Shown here: in pieces, positions 1 to 7,388 of the stretch
How the letters are laid out: each line of letters opens with the position of its first letter
Numbering within the stretch: position 1 is the first letter of the stretch
Origin: Flavobacteriaceae bacterium
GTDB lineage: Bacteria; Bacteroidota; Bacteroidia; Flavobacteriales; Flavobacteriaceae
DNA length: 35,534 bases
Direction: 5' to 3'
Assembly: GCA_003533785.1 (NCBI GenBank)
Contig: DQCR01000027.1
Span: 1 to 35,534, forward strand
Translations under genes and position numbers: made by a program
The notes under the pieces: generated by a model
The model's input: only the letters and a program-made list of their open reading frames with translations
Databases searched by the model: none
What the model was told of the DNA's origin: nothing

Positions 1-899
1 ACCAAAATCCAAGGCCAAGGACGAACAGCATAATGCATAAAATTGAAAAGTAGTGTGGCCCAAATAGCATTTTTTTCATCCTTTGCAGACAACATTCGTT
101 GTGCAATATATCCCCCTCCTCCAGGTTCCGCTCCCGGGTACCAAACACTCCACCACTGCAGGGCAATCGGGATAATAAATAACGTGAGAAAAACTTCCCC
201 AGAGGTAATATCAGGAATCAAATCCAATTTTGGCACCACATCCACATGATTAATTAACCCCTCTAGGCCACCCACTTCGGGAAGGTCCAATAAAACTACA
301 GCCGCTCCAATGGTGGCTGCCATCGCCAAGATAAATTGAAAAAAGTCTGTGATAATCACCCCTTTAAGACCTCCTAATGAGGAATAAACTACGGTGACAG
401 TAGCGGCTAAAAAAAGCGTTTGCAGGGGACTAAAGCCCAGTAAAACCCCACCTATTTTAATCCCGGCCAAGCAAACCGTTGCCATGATCATTATATTGAA
501 AAAGACCCCTAGGTATAGTGCCCGAAAGCCACGCAAAAAGGCAGCGCCTTTCCCGCTATACCGCAATTCATAAAACTCCAAATCAGTGAGTACTTCAGAT
601 CTCCGCCACAATTTTGCATAGACAAAAACGGTGAGCATACCCGTCAGAAGAAAAGCCCACCAAACCCAATTTCCAGAAACTCCATGCGTACGAACAATAT
701 CAGTCACCAAATTAGGCGTGTCTGCTGAAAAGGTAGTAGCAACCATCGAAATTCCTAACAACCACCAAGGCATATTGCGACCCGAGAGGAAAAAATCGTC
801 AACGCTTTTGCCCGCCGAACGTGCAGTCCATAAACCAATAGCCAAAGAGACCATAAAAAAAGTTGCAATAATAATCCAGTCGATGGTGGAGAGTAACAT
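1..899 (-). CDS. Sodium:solute symporter (SSS family), C-terminus cut by window edge
   Basis: This is the first 299 codons of a sodium:solute symporter, read leftwards from an ATG at 897-899 and still open at base 1. Translation gives a string of hydrophobic helices. The N-terminus has the usual SSS signature, a first helix followed by DDFFLSGRNMPWW and then SMVATTFSADTP. Further on come SSLGGLKGVIITDFFQF, typical of the helix 5-6 region, and WWSVWYPGAEPGGGGYIAQR, near the conserved SSS middle. Family members use the inward Na+ gradient to import sugars, amino acids or organic acids across the inner membrane. The substrate cannot be told from this part. The gene is divergent from the secreted-protein/AGCS operon, with about 80 bp between the two starts. 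Family assignment is firm; substrate is unknown. Confidence 0.9.
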   Translation of the reverse strand, partial: MLLSTIDWIIIATFFMVSLAIGLWTARSAGKSVDDFFLSGRNMPWWLLGISMVATTFSADTPNLVTDIVRTHGVSGNWVWWAFLLTGMLTVFVYAKLWRRSEVLTDLEFYELRYSGKGAAFLRGFRALYLGVFFNIMIMATVCLAGIKIGGVLLGFSPLQTLFLAATVTVVYSSLGGLKGVIITDFFQFILAMAATIGAAVVLLDLPEVGGLEGLINHVDVVPKLDLIPDITSGEVFLTLFIIPIALQWWSVWYPGAEPGGGGYIAQRMLSAKDEKNAIWATLLFNFMHYAVRPWPWIL

Positions 900-982
900 T
901 TCAATTGGGTTTTAGATTCCTAAATATACTATAAATTAAATCTGATGCTCCTTCGTTCCTGTCAAAATGAATACTTTTGAGC

Positions 983-1645
983 ATGTTTACTCGCCAAGTA
1001 AAATTTCTTTTTTCTCTCTTCAGTTTTTTGTTGATGGGGCATGGTCTATATGCACAATTGGAAGGAAGTAATCCACCCTCCAAAAACTTTCCTCAATGGG
1101 CAGCTCCCGAAAAAAACGATCTGTTATTACCCCAACCTGAAAATGATTTCCTAAGTGCCCCCAATACAAATCGGTTGGAACTCAAAGAACCCATGCTGGA
1201 TATGACAGAAAAAGAGACCTTTATCGATCCTGGCAATCAGTATCTTTCTCGTCTCAATCGAAATTTGAAAAACAAAAGCGGGGAAGACAAAAAATTACCC
1301 AAAAACTTCCTTATCGACCAGTACCTTGGGGATTTTAAAAGTACAGACAAAGTAATGCAGATTGTAGTTCGTGACCATGAGTACCCAGATGGTGATCGCA
1401 TTAAAATACTAGTCAATGATCAAGTTGTAGTCGCAAACTTTCTTTTGGTTCAACAATATAGAGGAGTTCAATTACCCTTGGTAGAAGGTTTTAATAAGAT
1501 TGATTTTGTAGCGCTAAACCAAGGGGAATCTGGACCAAACACCGCTGAAGTTCAAATCTACAATAGTCAAGGGCAGTTACAAGCTGCCAATCAATGGAAT
1601 CTAGCCACAGGGGTCAAAGCGACCTATGTGATTATTAAAGAATAA
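983..1645 (+). CDS. Secreted protein of unknown function, upstream of AGCS symporter
   Basis: A protein of about 220 residues that I do not recognise. It begins with a clear Sec signal peptide (MFTRQVKFLFSLFSFLLMG, ending near HGLYAQ), so it should be exported to the periplasm. I chose the ATG at 983; an in-frame TTG at 977 would add only two residues. The middle is rich in Asn, Pro and Lys. The C-terminal ~100 residues look like a compact beta domain (QIVVRDHEYPDGDRIKILVN, later VEGFNKIDFVALNQGESGP). No Cys lipobox and no catalytic motif are visible. The stop lies 6 bp before the AGCS symporter start, so the two are very likely co-transcribed. A periplasmic accessory role to that transporter is possible but only inferred from position. 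Confidence 0.75.
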   Translation: MFTRQVKFLFSLFSFLLMGHGLYAQLEGSNPPSKNFPQWAAPEKNDLLLPQPENDFLSAPNTNRLELKEPMLDMTEKETFIDPGNQYLSRLNRNLKNKSGEDKKLPKNFLIDQYLGDFKSTDKVMQIVVRDHEYPDGDRIKILVNDQVVVANFLLVQQYRGVQLPLVEGFNKIDFVALNQGESGPNTAEVQIYNSQGQLQAANQWNLATGVKATYVIIKE

Positions 1646-1651
1646 TGCCCT

Positions 1652-2992
1652 ATGCTTAGCGTTCTCCAAGAATTACTCCAACAAAGTATCCAATCGTTGG
1701 AATGGGTAATGATGTTATTAATCGTAGGAGGTGGGGGCTATCTTGTCGTTCACTCTCGCGGAGTTCCACTACTGAAAATCAGGGAGGGCATACGGCTTCT
1801 TTTTCGCAAAGAAGAGGCGGCTGGAATCTCGCGTTTTCAAGCGCTCAGTGCTGTAATCGCCGCAACCGTTGGCCTAGGGAATATCTCTGGAGTAGCCATT
1901 GCCATTCATATGGGTGGCCCTGGTGTATTGGTGTGGATGTGGGTGACAGCATTAATCGGTTCAATGATAAAATTCTACTCCTGCTCCTTAGCGGTACAAC
2001 TGCGGGAAATCACTCAAGAAGGGGATCCACTTGGAGGACCAATGTACTATATGAGGCTGGGAATTCGCCGCTGGGGAAAGCCTATGGCCATTTGGTTTTC
2101 AGTGGCAGGTTTGTTTGGAGTCCTCCCCGCCTTTACTGCCAATCAGCTCACCCAAACCTTGGTTGATGTGATGGCGCCCAATCAATATCTAGACTTGGGT
2201 GATTGGCAGTGGAAATTGGTTATTGGAATTGCCCTTTGTGTATTGAGCAGTTGGGTGATTTTCGGGGGCTTACAAAAAATCGTTCGTGTCACCTCTGGTC
2301 TGGTCCCTGTGATGGTTGTCCTATATCTTTCCATGGGAGTCTATATATTAGCTGATAATGCGCATTTGGTTATTCCCACTTTTGTAAAAATTTTTGATGC
2401 GGCCTTTACATGGCAAACAGCTGCTACGGGGAGTTTTTGGGGGTTGGTCATTTTGGGTGTTCGCCGTGCCGTATTCTCAAATGAAAGTGGGGTGGGTAAT
2501 GCTCCCATGTATCACGGTCAATCCGTGAGTAAATTCGGAACCGACGAAGGGCTCACCGCCCTTTTAGGGCCCTTATTGGATACTGGCTTGGTGTGTTCCA
2601 TCACCGGTTTGATCGTCATCATTAGCGGCGCCTATCTCAATCCAGACTTGAATGGAATAGTTCTCACTTTGGAAGCTTTTCGCCGTCTTTTTTTTGGTGT
2701 CGGGGACGAACTCTTATTGCTTATGGTTTTGGTTTTTGGAGTTTCAACCTTGTTCACCTATTCGTATTACGGCGTCAAATGCTTTGGTTTTCTCACTAGA
2801 ACCCAATGGGGACATTACTACAACTACTTCTACATTGCGAGTATCATTTTTTCGGCATTGGTTACCGTTGAAATAGTGATTGGCATTATCGACCTATCCT
2901 TTGCACTTATGTCTATTCCCAATATGTTAGCTATTCTCTACCTGTCTCGTCGTGTGAAAGATGAAATGAGAGCGCGCCAATGGCTTCCCTAA
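1652..2992 (+). CDS. Alanine/glycine:cation symporter family protein (AGCS)
   Basis: Inner-membrane Na+(or H+):amino-acid symporter of the AGCS/AlsT family, whose members import alanine, glycine and related small amino acids. The 446-residue length is normal. Diagnostic stretches are GLGNISGVAIAIHMGGPG (residues 74-91), WMWVTALIGSMIKF just after it, DPLGGPMYYM, and RRAVFSNESGVGNAP (about residues 270-284), which corresponds to the family's FSNEAGLGSAP segment. About ten hydrophobic helices can be seen. It follows the secreted protein by 6 bp. An exported M20 amidohydrolase is encoded convergently just downstream and could release amino acids for uptake, but that link is inference. Substrate preference (Ala, Gly, D-Ala or others) cannot be fixed from sequence. 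Confidence 0.95.
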   Translation: MLSVLQELLQQSIQSLEWVMMLLIVGGGGYLVVHSRGVPLLKIREGIRLLFRKEEAAGISRFQALSAVIAATVGLGNISGVAIAIHMGGPGVLVWMWVTALIGSMIKFYSCSLAVQLREITQEGDPLGGPMYYMRLGIRRWGKPMAIWFSVAGLFGVLPAFTANQLTQTLVDVMAPNQYLDLGDWQWKLVIGIALCVLSSWVIFGGLQKIVRVTSGLVPVMVVLYLSMGVYILADNAHLVIPTFVKIFDAAFTWQTAATGSFWGLVILGVRRAVFSNESGVGNAPMYHGQSVSKFGTDEGLTALLGPLLDTGLVCSITGLIVIISGAYLNPDLNGIVLTLEAFRRLFFGVGDELLLLMVLVFGVSTLFTYSYYGVKCFGFLTRTQWGHYYNYFYIASIIFSALVTVEIVIGIIDLSFALMSIPNMLAILYLSRRVKDEMRARQWLP

Positions 2993-3016
2993 CAAAGGGA
3001 GTATCCTGTACAATTT

Positions 3017-4450
3017 TTATTTCTGATCGATAGGAGGAGGGCCTGATGGCATCAATGGTTCATAGACATAATCCCCTTTTCGCGTTTTAAATTCTGCAGT
3101 CATTGCAGCTCTTAATTTGGAGTTGGTGAATAAATCTACAAGAGACATTCCCAGTGCTTTGGTTGCATAAATCATCCCTTTGTGGCCGATAGACATCCCC
3201 CCACAAGCCACTACGGCCCAAGAATGCCATGGTGTTTCTTTGGGGGCTACGGTAACGCCCAATCGGGCAACAGGGACAATAAAACTAACATCTCCAACAT
3301 CCGTAGAGCCCCCACCTGGATTTTCCAGGGTTTCTCGTAGCGGTTTAATGGTTCCGTCCAAGCCGATTTTGGCCTTCCCCGTGGCCTCTTGGATTTGATA
3401 CGCGAATTGTTTTTCCTCTTCGGTATAGCTGAGATCCCCCAAAGTTTCAAGATTTTTCTGAATGGCCATGCCTCCGGCTCGATTGGGTAAAACCTCGTGG
3501 ATTCCAGAAATTAGAGATATTTTATAATCAACATTAGCCAGAATGGCGGCTCCTTCAGCCATGGCTTGAACCCGTTCGTAAACTTCTTGCATGCCTTTGC
3601 GTTTGGTATCACGAACCCGAACCCATAGGCGAGAATAGTCTGGAACTACATTCACAACCTGGCCGCCGTCTTGTATATGATAGTGTATTCGAACAGTGGG
3701 TTTAATGTGTTCCCGGTAGGCATTAATTCCATGGGTATAAAGCTCCAGGGCATCAGAGGCACTTCGCCCATTCCAAGGATCTCCAGAAGCATGTGCGGCT
3801 TGTCCAAAAAATTCTACTTTGAAGTCCACCAAGGCAAGGGTCGTTTGTACATCTGCTTCAGTTTCATCGGCAGGATGCCAATCTAAACACACATCCAAAT
3901 CATCAAAAAGCCCTGCACGAGCCATCCACAATTTTCCAAAAAATTTCTCTTCTGCTGGCGTGCCATAAAATTTGATCGTGCCTTTTATTTTTCCTTGCTC
4001 AATAAGTTTCTTAACTGCCACTGCGGCTCCCAGGCTTGCTGTTCCAAACATATTGTGTCCACAACCGTGACCAGCACCTCCAGGCACTAGAGGATCTTTT
4101 TCAGCAGTGGCCTTTTGGGAAATCCCTGGAAGAGCATCAAACTCGCCAAGTATCCCAATAACAGGTTGACCAGAACCATAACTAGCAACAAATGCTGTGG
4201 GTGTCTCTGCCACCCCTTCTTCAACGGTAAAACCATTTGCTTTTGCATAATCAATGAGTGTCTGCGAAGACACCTTTTCTTGGAAAGCCACTTCAGCTGC
4301 TGCCCATATTTTGTCACTTATATCAATAAGAGTGTTTTGGTCTCCCTCCACATGATTAATTATTTGTGCTTTGAGTTTTTTAGCACTTTGTCCGTATAGG
4401 GGGGATCCCGTTGTGAGCAATAAGCTTACCAATAACAGTACTTTTTTCAT
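3017..4450 (-). CDS. Exported M20-family amidohydrolase (AbgB-like)
   Basis: Zinc-dependent amidohydrolase/peptidase of family M20, in the branch that includes AbgB and aminoacylase-like enzymes cleaving N-acyl amino acids or small amides. Residues 1-21 (MKKVLLLVSLLLTTGSPLYG) form a signal peptide, so the enzyme should be periplasmic, unlike cytosolic AbgB. Metal-site motifs are visible: HGCGHN at 128-133, PAEEKF at 165-170 with the catalytic and metal-binding glutamates, DWHPA at 190-194, and a late WHSW near residue 412. The dimerisation domain lies roughly between 205 and 320. Length (477 aa) fits the family. A 52-aa membrane protein is encoded just upstream on the same strand. Possible substrates are N-acyl-amino acids or peptides; the exact one is unknown. 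Confidence 0.93.
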   Translation of the reverse strand: MKKVLLLVSLLLTTGSPLYGQSAKKLKAQIINHVEGDQNTLIDISDKIWAAAEVAFQEKVSSQTLIDYAKANGFTVEEGVAETPTAFVASYGSGQPVIGILGEFDALPGISQKATAEKDPLVPGGAGHGCGHNMFGTASLGAAVAVKKLIEQGKIKGTIKFYGTPAEEKFFGKLWMARAGLFDDLDVCLDWHPADETEADVQTTLALVDFKVEFFGQAAHASGDPWNGRSASDALELYTHGINAYREHIKPTVRIHYHIQDGGQVVNVVPDYSRLWVRVRDTKRKGMQEVYERVQAMAEGAAILANVDYKISLISGIHEVLPNRAGGMAIQKNLETLGDLSYTEEEKQFAYQIQEATGKAKIGLDGTIKPLRETLENPGGGSTDVGDVSFIVPVARLGVTVAPKETPWHSWAVVACGGMSIGHKGMIYATKALGMSLVDLFTNSKLRAAMTAEFKTRKGDYVYEPLMPSGPPPIDQK

Positions 4451-4463
4451 ATTGTATGTTTAA

Positions 4464-4475
4464 TGATTGCAATCA
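4464..4475. promoter_or_regulatory. 12-bp perfect palindrome upstream of the M20 amidohydrolase
   Basis: TGATTGCAATCA reads identically on both strands and lies 14 bp upstream of the amidohydrolase ATG, between it and the small membrane gene. Its size and place would suit a dimeric regulator or an mRNA hairpin. It could also be chance; no second copy was seen nearby. Confidence 0.25.
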
Positions 4476-4488
4476 ATTAATGGGGAGG

Positions 4489-4647
4489 CTACTTCCTCAA
4501 AAACAAGGTAGGAAGTGAAAATAGAACCGCTCCCACAAGATAGGGGATATCGATAAAGTTAAGTTTCGAATACATAATCCCTACAACTATCAAACAAAGT
4601 AGGGAAAGTGTTCCTGTAACCAGCCGAATCCATCTTCTCCAGTTCAT
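4489..4647 (-). CDS. Small membrane protein, 52 aa
   Basis: A short open frame from ATG at 4645-4647 to TAG at 4489-4491. The predicted protein starts MNWRRWIRLVTGTLSLLCL and carries two hydrophobic stretches (about residues 8-24 and 31-49) separated by YSKLNFID, with a positively charged N-terminus and a terminal RK. The pattern suits a small two-helix inner-membrane protein with its ends in the cytoplasm. A purine-rich AAAGG stands directly before the ATG, too close for a standard Shine-Dalgarno. It precedes the exported amidohydrolase on the same strand by 38 bp and may share its transcript. No family recognised. The translation looks like a real membrane protein, but conservation has not been tested. 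Confidence 0.5.
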   Translation of the reverse strand: MNWRRWIRLVTGTLSLLCLIVVGIMYSKLNFIDIPYLVGAVLFSLPTLFLRK

Positions 4648-4691
4648 CCTTTAAATATATAAAAAGGGAATTAAATCCTTACTTTTAAAGT

Positions 4692-4934
4692 ATGATTCGC
4701 TTCTATTTCATGGGCTTGTTCATTCTTATTTTTGCCATTGGAGCCAATGGTATAGCACAAAGTTTAGGGATTAAGACCTGGTATGGTTTTATTCAACTGC
4801 TCCTAAATAAAAATGAAAGTATAATGGAACTTGCTTTTTTGGATATTCTTTGGTTGTTCTTTATTTACCCTTTGATATTGGGTACCAGTGCAGCTATAGG
4901 GGCTTGGATCTATAACCAAATTATCGCTTTATGA
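4692..4934 (+). CDS. Small membrane protein, 80 aa, upstream of OsmC gene
   Basis: An 80-residue protein with two predicted membrane helices: residues 1-22 (MIRFYFMGLFILIFAIGANG) and about 48-70 (LDILWLFFIYPLILGTSAAI). The amphipathic stretch between them contains QSLGIKTWYGF and a short polar turn. No catalytic motif or known family is recognised. The stop codon overlaps the start of the OsmC gene as ATGA (4931-4934), a typical sign of translational coupling, so the two products are probably made together. The first helix could instead be an uncleaved signal anchor. Function unknown. Confidence 0.7.
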   Translation: MIRFYFMGLFILIFAIGANGIAQSLGIKTWYGFIQLLLNKNESIMELAFLDILWLFFIYPLILGTSAAIGAWIYNQIIAL

Positions 4935-5332
4935 CCAGTTCGATCATCTATGAAGGCCAGCTTCGCAGTCGATGTACCCATCTTCAATCCCAACGTTCGA
5001 TTCTCAACGACGCCCCCCTCGACAATCACGGAAAGGGACAATCCTTTTCACCCACGGATCTAGTGGCCACCGCCTTAGGTTCGTGCATGCTCACCATTAT
5101 GGGAATCAAAGCAGAAAGTCTTGGGATTTCTTTGGAAGGCACCAAAGTGGAAGTAAAAAAGACCATGGGAGATGCCCCTAGAAGAATTGTTCAGATCGAT
5201 ATTTGGTTGCATTTTTTGCAAAGCTGGGATTCTAAAACTCGAACCCTGTTGGAGCGTGCCGCAGCAACTTGTCCTGTTCATCATTCTCTACATCCCGATA
5301 TTCAAAAAAATATTCATTTTGGTTGGCCTTAA
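4931..5332 (+). CDS. OsmC family protein
   Basis: A 133-residue OsmC/Ohr-fold protein. Family members are small cytosolic, dimeric thiol peroxidases that detoxify organic hydroperoxides, though many YhfA-type members have no tested activity. The two conserved cysteines are in place: Cys52 in ALGSCML and Cys114 in AATCPVHHSL, with PTDLVATALGSC and the C-terminal CPVHxSL block both typical. Length is normal for the shorter YhfA/OsmC branch. The start ATG overlaps the stop of the preceding small membrane gene by 4 bp. The 3' end shares the palindromic TTAA with the stop of the convergent 62-aa gene. Whether the substrate is a hydroperoxide is inferred from the family only. Confidence 0.93.
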   Translation: MTSSIIYEGQLRSRCTHLQSQRSILNDAPLDNHGKGQSFSPTDLVATALGSCMLTIMGIKAESLGISLEGTKVEVKKTMGDAPRRIVQIDIWLHFLQSWDSKTRTLLERAAATCPVHHSLHPDIQKNIHFGWP

Positions 5333-5517
5333 TTTTCAGTGTTTGGCTGATTTTTTTTAGATACTAGTAAGACAACCAAAATACCAATAAAACCAAATAA
5401 GAATCCTAGAATAAAACCAAAAGAGCGAGGCCTCCCCTTTCGTTCCGACAAATAAGCTCCTAATGCGCCGGTAGCAACAGCCAAAGCCAGCGATAAATAA
5501 AAGACGGAGGTATTCAT
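5329..5517 (-). CDS. Small two-helix membrane protein, 62 aa
   Basis: Starting at ATG 5515-5517 the frame gives MNTSVFYLSLALAVATGALG, then a basic turn (SERKGRPRSFG), a second helix (FILGFLFGFIGILVVLLV) and a charged tail SKKNQPNTEN. A longer in-frame reading reaches into the upstream gene, but this internal ATG overlaps that gene's TGA as ATGA (5514-5517), the usual coupling arrangement, so I take it as the start. The helix-turn-helix layout with a Gly-rich second helix resembles small Bacteroidota membrane proteins of unknown role. It is probably co-translated with the ABA4-like gene. No specific function can be assigned. Confidence 0.7.
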   Translation of the reverse strand: MNTSVFYLSLALAVATGALGAYLSERKGRPRSFGFILGFLFGFIGILVVLLVSKKNQPNTEN

Positions 5518-5954
5518 TTTTTGTTCAGCCGTGAATGGACAAAATATACTAAGCTGTAGACCAATACGCCGAGTGGACCCAGCAGAAATGTTCCTAACAT
5601 AGGGGCTATCATCCATGGGTGAGGAATTCCTTTTTGTTGGCTGTTTTTGAGCATCCAACTGCCCATCCAAAAATCAAAGGCAAGGTAATGCAACCAACCT
5701 GCAGCAGCCGATTCTGGTGTGGCTTCTTTAAAAAGTGTGAGGATTCCATCCAAGCGACTAAAATCAGCTTCGGCTAAACCGCCAAAACCAAAAAGAAAAT
5801 ACGCATAGAAAAAACTCAAGCCCAAAGGTATCCAAGGAAAAGCCATGATTTTTTGCGTGATCTTGCGTTTGGGTAGGAAAAGTAAGAGCATCCAAAAAAA
5901 TAAGATTCCAGTATTACAAAAAGTGAATAAGAGTTCTGTTGTTGTCATTAGCAC
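5514..5954 (-). CDS. ABA4-like family membrane protein (DUF4281)
   Basis: A 146-residue membrane protein matching the ABA4-like family. In plants ABA4 is needed for neoxanthin formation; the bacterial members have no established function. It has four hydrophobic segments: about residues 7-27, 37-58, 83-100 and 113-138. Family-like features are the loop GGLAEADFSRLDGILTLFKE after helix 2, then GWLHYLAFDFWMGSW, and HPWMIAPMLGTFLLGPLGVL near the end. The start could be the ATG at 5954 or the in-frame ATG two codons later. Its stop overlaps the start of a 62-aa membrane gene. A role with carotenoids or other polyisoprenoids is suggested by the family, but no carotenoid gene is present in this window. 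Confidence 0.8.
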   Translation of the reverse strand: MLMTTTELLFTFCNTGILFFWMLLLFLPKRKITQKIMAFPWIPLGLSFFYAYFLFGFGGLAEADFSRLDGILTLFKEATPESAAAGWLHYLAFDFWMGSWMLKNSQQKGIPHPWMIAPMLGTFLLGPLGVLVYSLVYFVHSRLNKK

Positions 5955-6003
5955 ATTGGTGATTGCTTTTTAAAAATAGTAACTTCCCAGCATATAAATA
6001 TAA

Positions 6004-6453
6004 ATGTTAGTCTTTAAAGATATAAAAGGAAACCGTGTGGACCCGTTGAGTCATACCCTAAAAAAAATGGAAACTTTCCCCTATGTTGATATACATATTG
6101 GTTCAGATTCACAAAACGTGGGTAAAAAGACGATCTACTGTACTGTAATTGCCTATCGATTTGGAAATCGTGGCGTTCATTATATTCTTAGTAAAAGTAC
6201 CCATCCGATTATCAGAGACATTTGGTCACGACTTTGGAAAGAAGCCGAATTGAGCTTGGAAGTGGCAGAATGGTTAACAAAGCAAGTGAATATCAAAGTA
6301 GAAATTGACATGGATTACAACAACGATGTGAGTTTTCAGTCCAACAAATTGGTTGCTGCAACCAAAGGTTGGGCCAATTCATTGGGGTATAAAGTAAACA
6401 TAAAGCCTTTCAAACAAATCGCTACCAAGGCCGCCGATCATCACTGTAAATGA
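6004..6453 (+). CDS. YkuK-type ribonuclease H-like protein (DUF458)
   Basis: A 149-residue protein of the YkuK/DUF458 family, a ribonuclease H-like fold of unproven activity. The core motif DIHIGSDSQNVGKKTIYCTV (residues 29-48) supplies the first acidic strand, and VEIDMDYNNDVSFQSNKLV in the middle supplies further acidic residues consistent with a metal site. Length is usual for the family. The TGA stop overlaps the start of the following hydroxyacid dehydrogenase gene (ATGA at 6450-6453), so the pair is probably translated together although no functional link is known. In firmicutes relatives are sporulation or housekeeping proteins; here the substrate (RNA/DNA hybrid or other) is unknown. 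Confidence 0.85.
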   Translation: MLVFKDIKGNRVDPLSHTLKKMETFPYVDIHIGSDSQNVGKKTIYCTVIAYRFGNRGVHYILSKSTHPIIRDIWSRLWKEAELSLEVAEWLTKQVNIKVEIDMDYNNDVSFQSNKLVAATKGWANSLGYKVNIKPFKQIATKAADHHCK

Positions 6454-7388
6454 AAATGGAGAAAAAACCCGTCGCCTTGCTGACTCCTGCTCCCATAGGT
6501 TCCCGATGGATAGCTGCTTTTGAAAAGGAAGCCCCAGAGCAAGCGATTCAGCTTAATGAAGCTATTTCCAATCCCGAAGCAGTGGAATTACTTTTGGTGT
6601 GGAAACATCCGGAAGGCAGCTTAAAAAATTTCACTAAATTAAAATTACTCTACTCTCTTGGTGCAGGGGTTGATCATCTGATGAGTGATCCTGAATTGCC
6701 AAAAGAAGTACCAATATGTAGAATCGTAGATCCCTTACTGGCTTTTTCTATGTCCAACTACATCCTACTCGCTGTCCTAGACTTTCAAAGAAGAATGGAC
6801 AAATACAGATGGGACCAGCAAAATAGAGTCTGGGATCATTATGCTTTGCCAGAAAGGGATCTTCGGATTGGAATATTAGGGCTTGGAAATTTGGGTCAGG
6901 ATGCAGCAGAAAAATTAGTCCAACTGGGATTTGAAGTAGCTGGTTTCAGCCCCAGCCCAAAAACAATTTCGGGAGTTAGATGCTTTCATGGAGATGGGTT
7001 GAATTCCTTTTTAAACACAGTAAACGTTTTGATTTGTACCGTTCCCTTGACCGAAAAAACAAGAGGCTTACTCAATGCGTCACTATTTGAAAAACTCCCC
7101 AAGGGCAGCTTTCTCATCAATGTGGCTCGTGGAAAAGTTCAAATAGAAAAAGATATTTTAACCGCCCTTGATTCTGGCCAACTCAGCGGAGCTTTTTTAG
7201 ATGTTTTTGAAGAGGAACCGCTTCCTACTGGCAGTAGGCTTTGGTCGCATCCCAAGGTTCAAATTACGCCACACATTGCCAGTATCACCAAACCCAAGGC
7301 GGGGGTCCAACAAATTCTAGATAATTGGAGTCGGCTTCAAAAAGGGGAAGCCCTTCTCCACCAAGTCAATGTTCAAAAGGGATATTAA
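6450..7388 (+). CDS. D-2-hydroxyacid dehydrogenase, glyoxylate/hydroxypyruvate reductase type
   Basis: NAD(P)H-dependent dehydrogenase of the D-2-hydroxyacid family, closest in layout to GhrA-type glyoxylate/hydroxypyruvate reductases (312 aa, with a short catalytic domain). The Rossmann motif GILGLGNLGQ is at residues 141-150. Catalytic residues are Arg227 (NVARGKV), Glu256 (EEEPLP) and His275 (TPHIAS). SLGAGVDHL (69-77) is the usual substrate-loop region. Such enzymes reduce glyoxylate or hydroxypyruvate to glycolate or glycerate in the cytoplasm. The start is ATG at 6450, overlapping the YkuK stop; a second ATG at 6456 is also possible. The 3' end shares TTAA with the convergent DgcN-like gene. 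The exact 2-oxoacid is not certain. Confidence 0.88.
   Translation: MKMEKKPVALLTPAPIGSRWIAAFEKEAPEQAIQLNEAISNPEAVELLLVWKHPEGSLKNFTKLKLLYSLGAGVDHLMSDPELPKEVPICRIVDPLLAFSMSNYILLAVLDFQRRMDKYRWDQQNRVWDHYALPERDLRIGILGLGNLGQDAAEKLVQLGFEVAGFSPSPKTISGVRCFHGDGLNSFLNTVNVLICTVPLTEKTRGLLNASLFEKLPKGSFLINVARGKVQIEKDILTALDSGQLSGAFLDVFEEEPLPTGSRLWSHPKVQITPHIASITKPKAGVQQILDNWSRLQKGEALLHQVNVQKGY

Noticed and set aside
972..979. TACTTTTG, an exact match to the -7 consensus just before the secreted-protein start
   Set aside because: It lies only 4 bp before the ATG, so transcription would begin inside the coding region; most likely chance.
2986..3000. TCCCT...AGGGA hairpin at the end of the AGCS gene
   Set aside because: The stem is only 5 bp, overlaps the stop codon and has no T-run directly after it.
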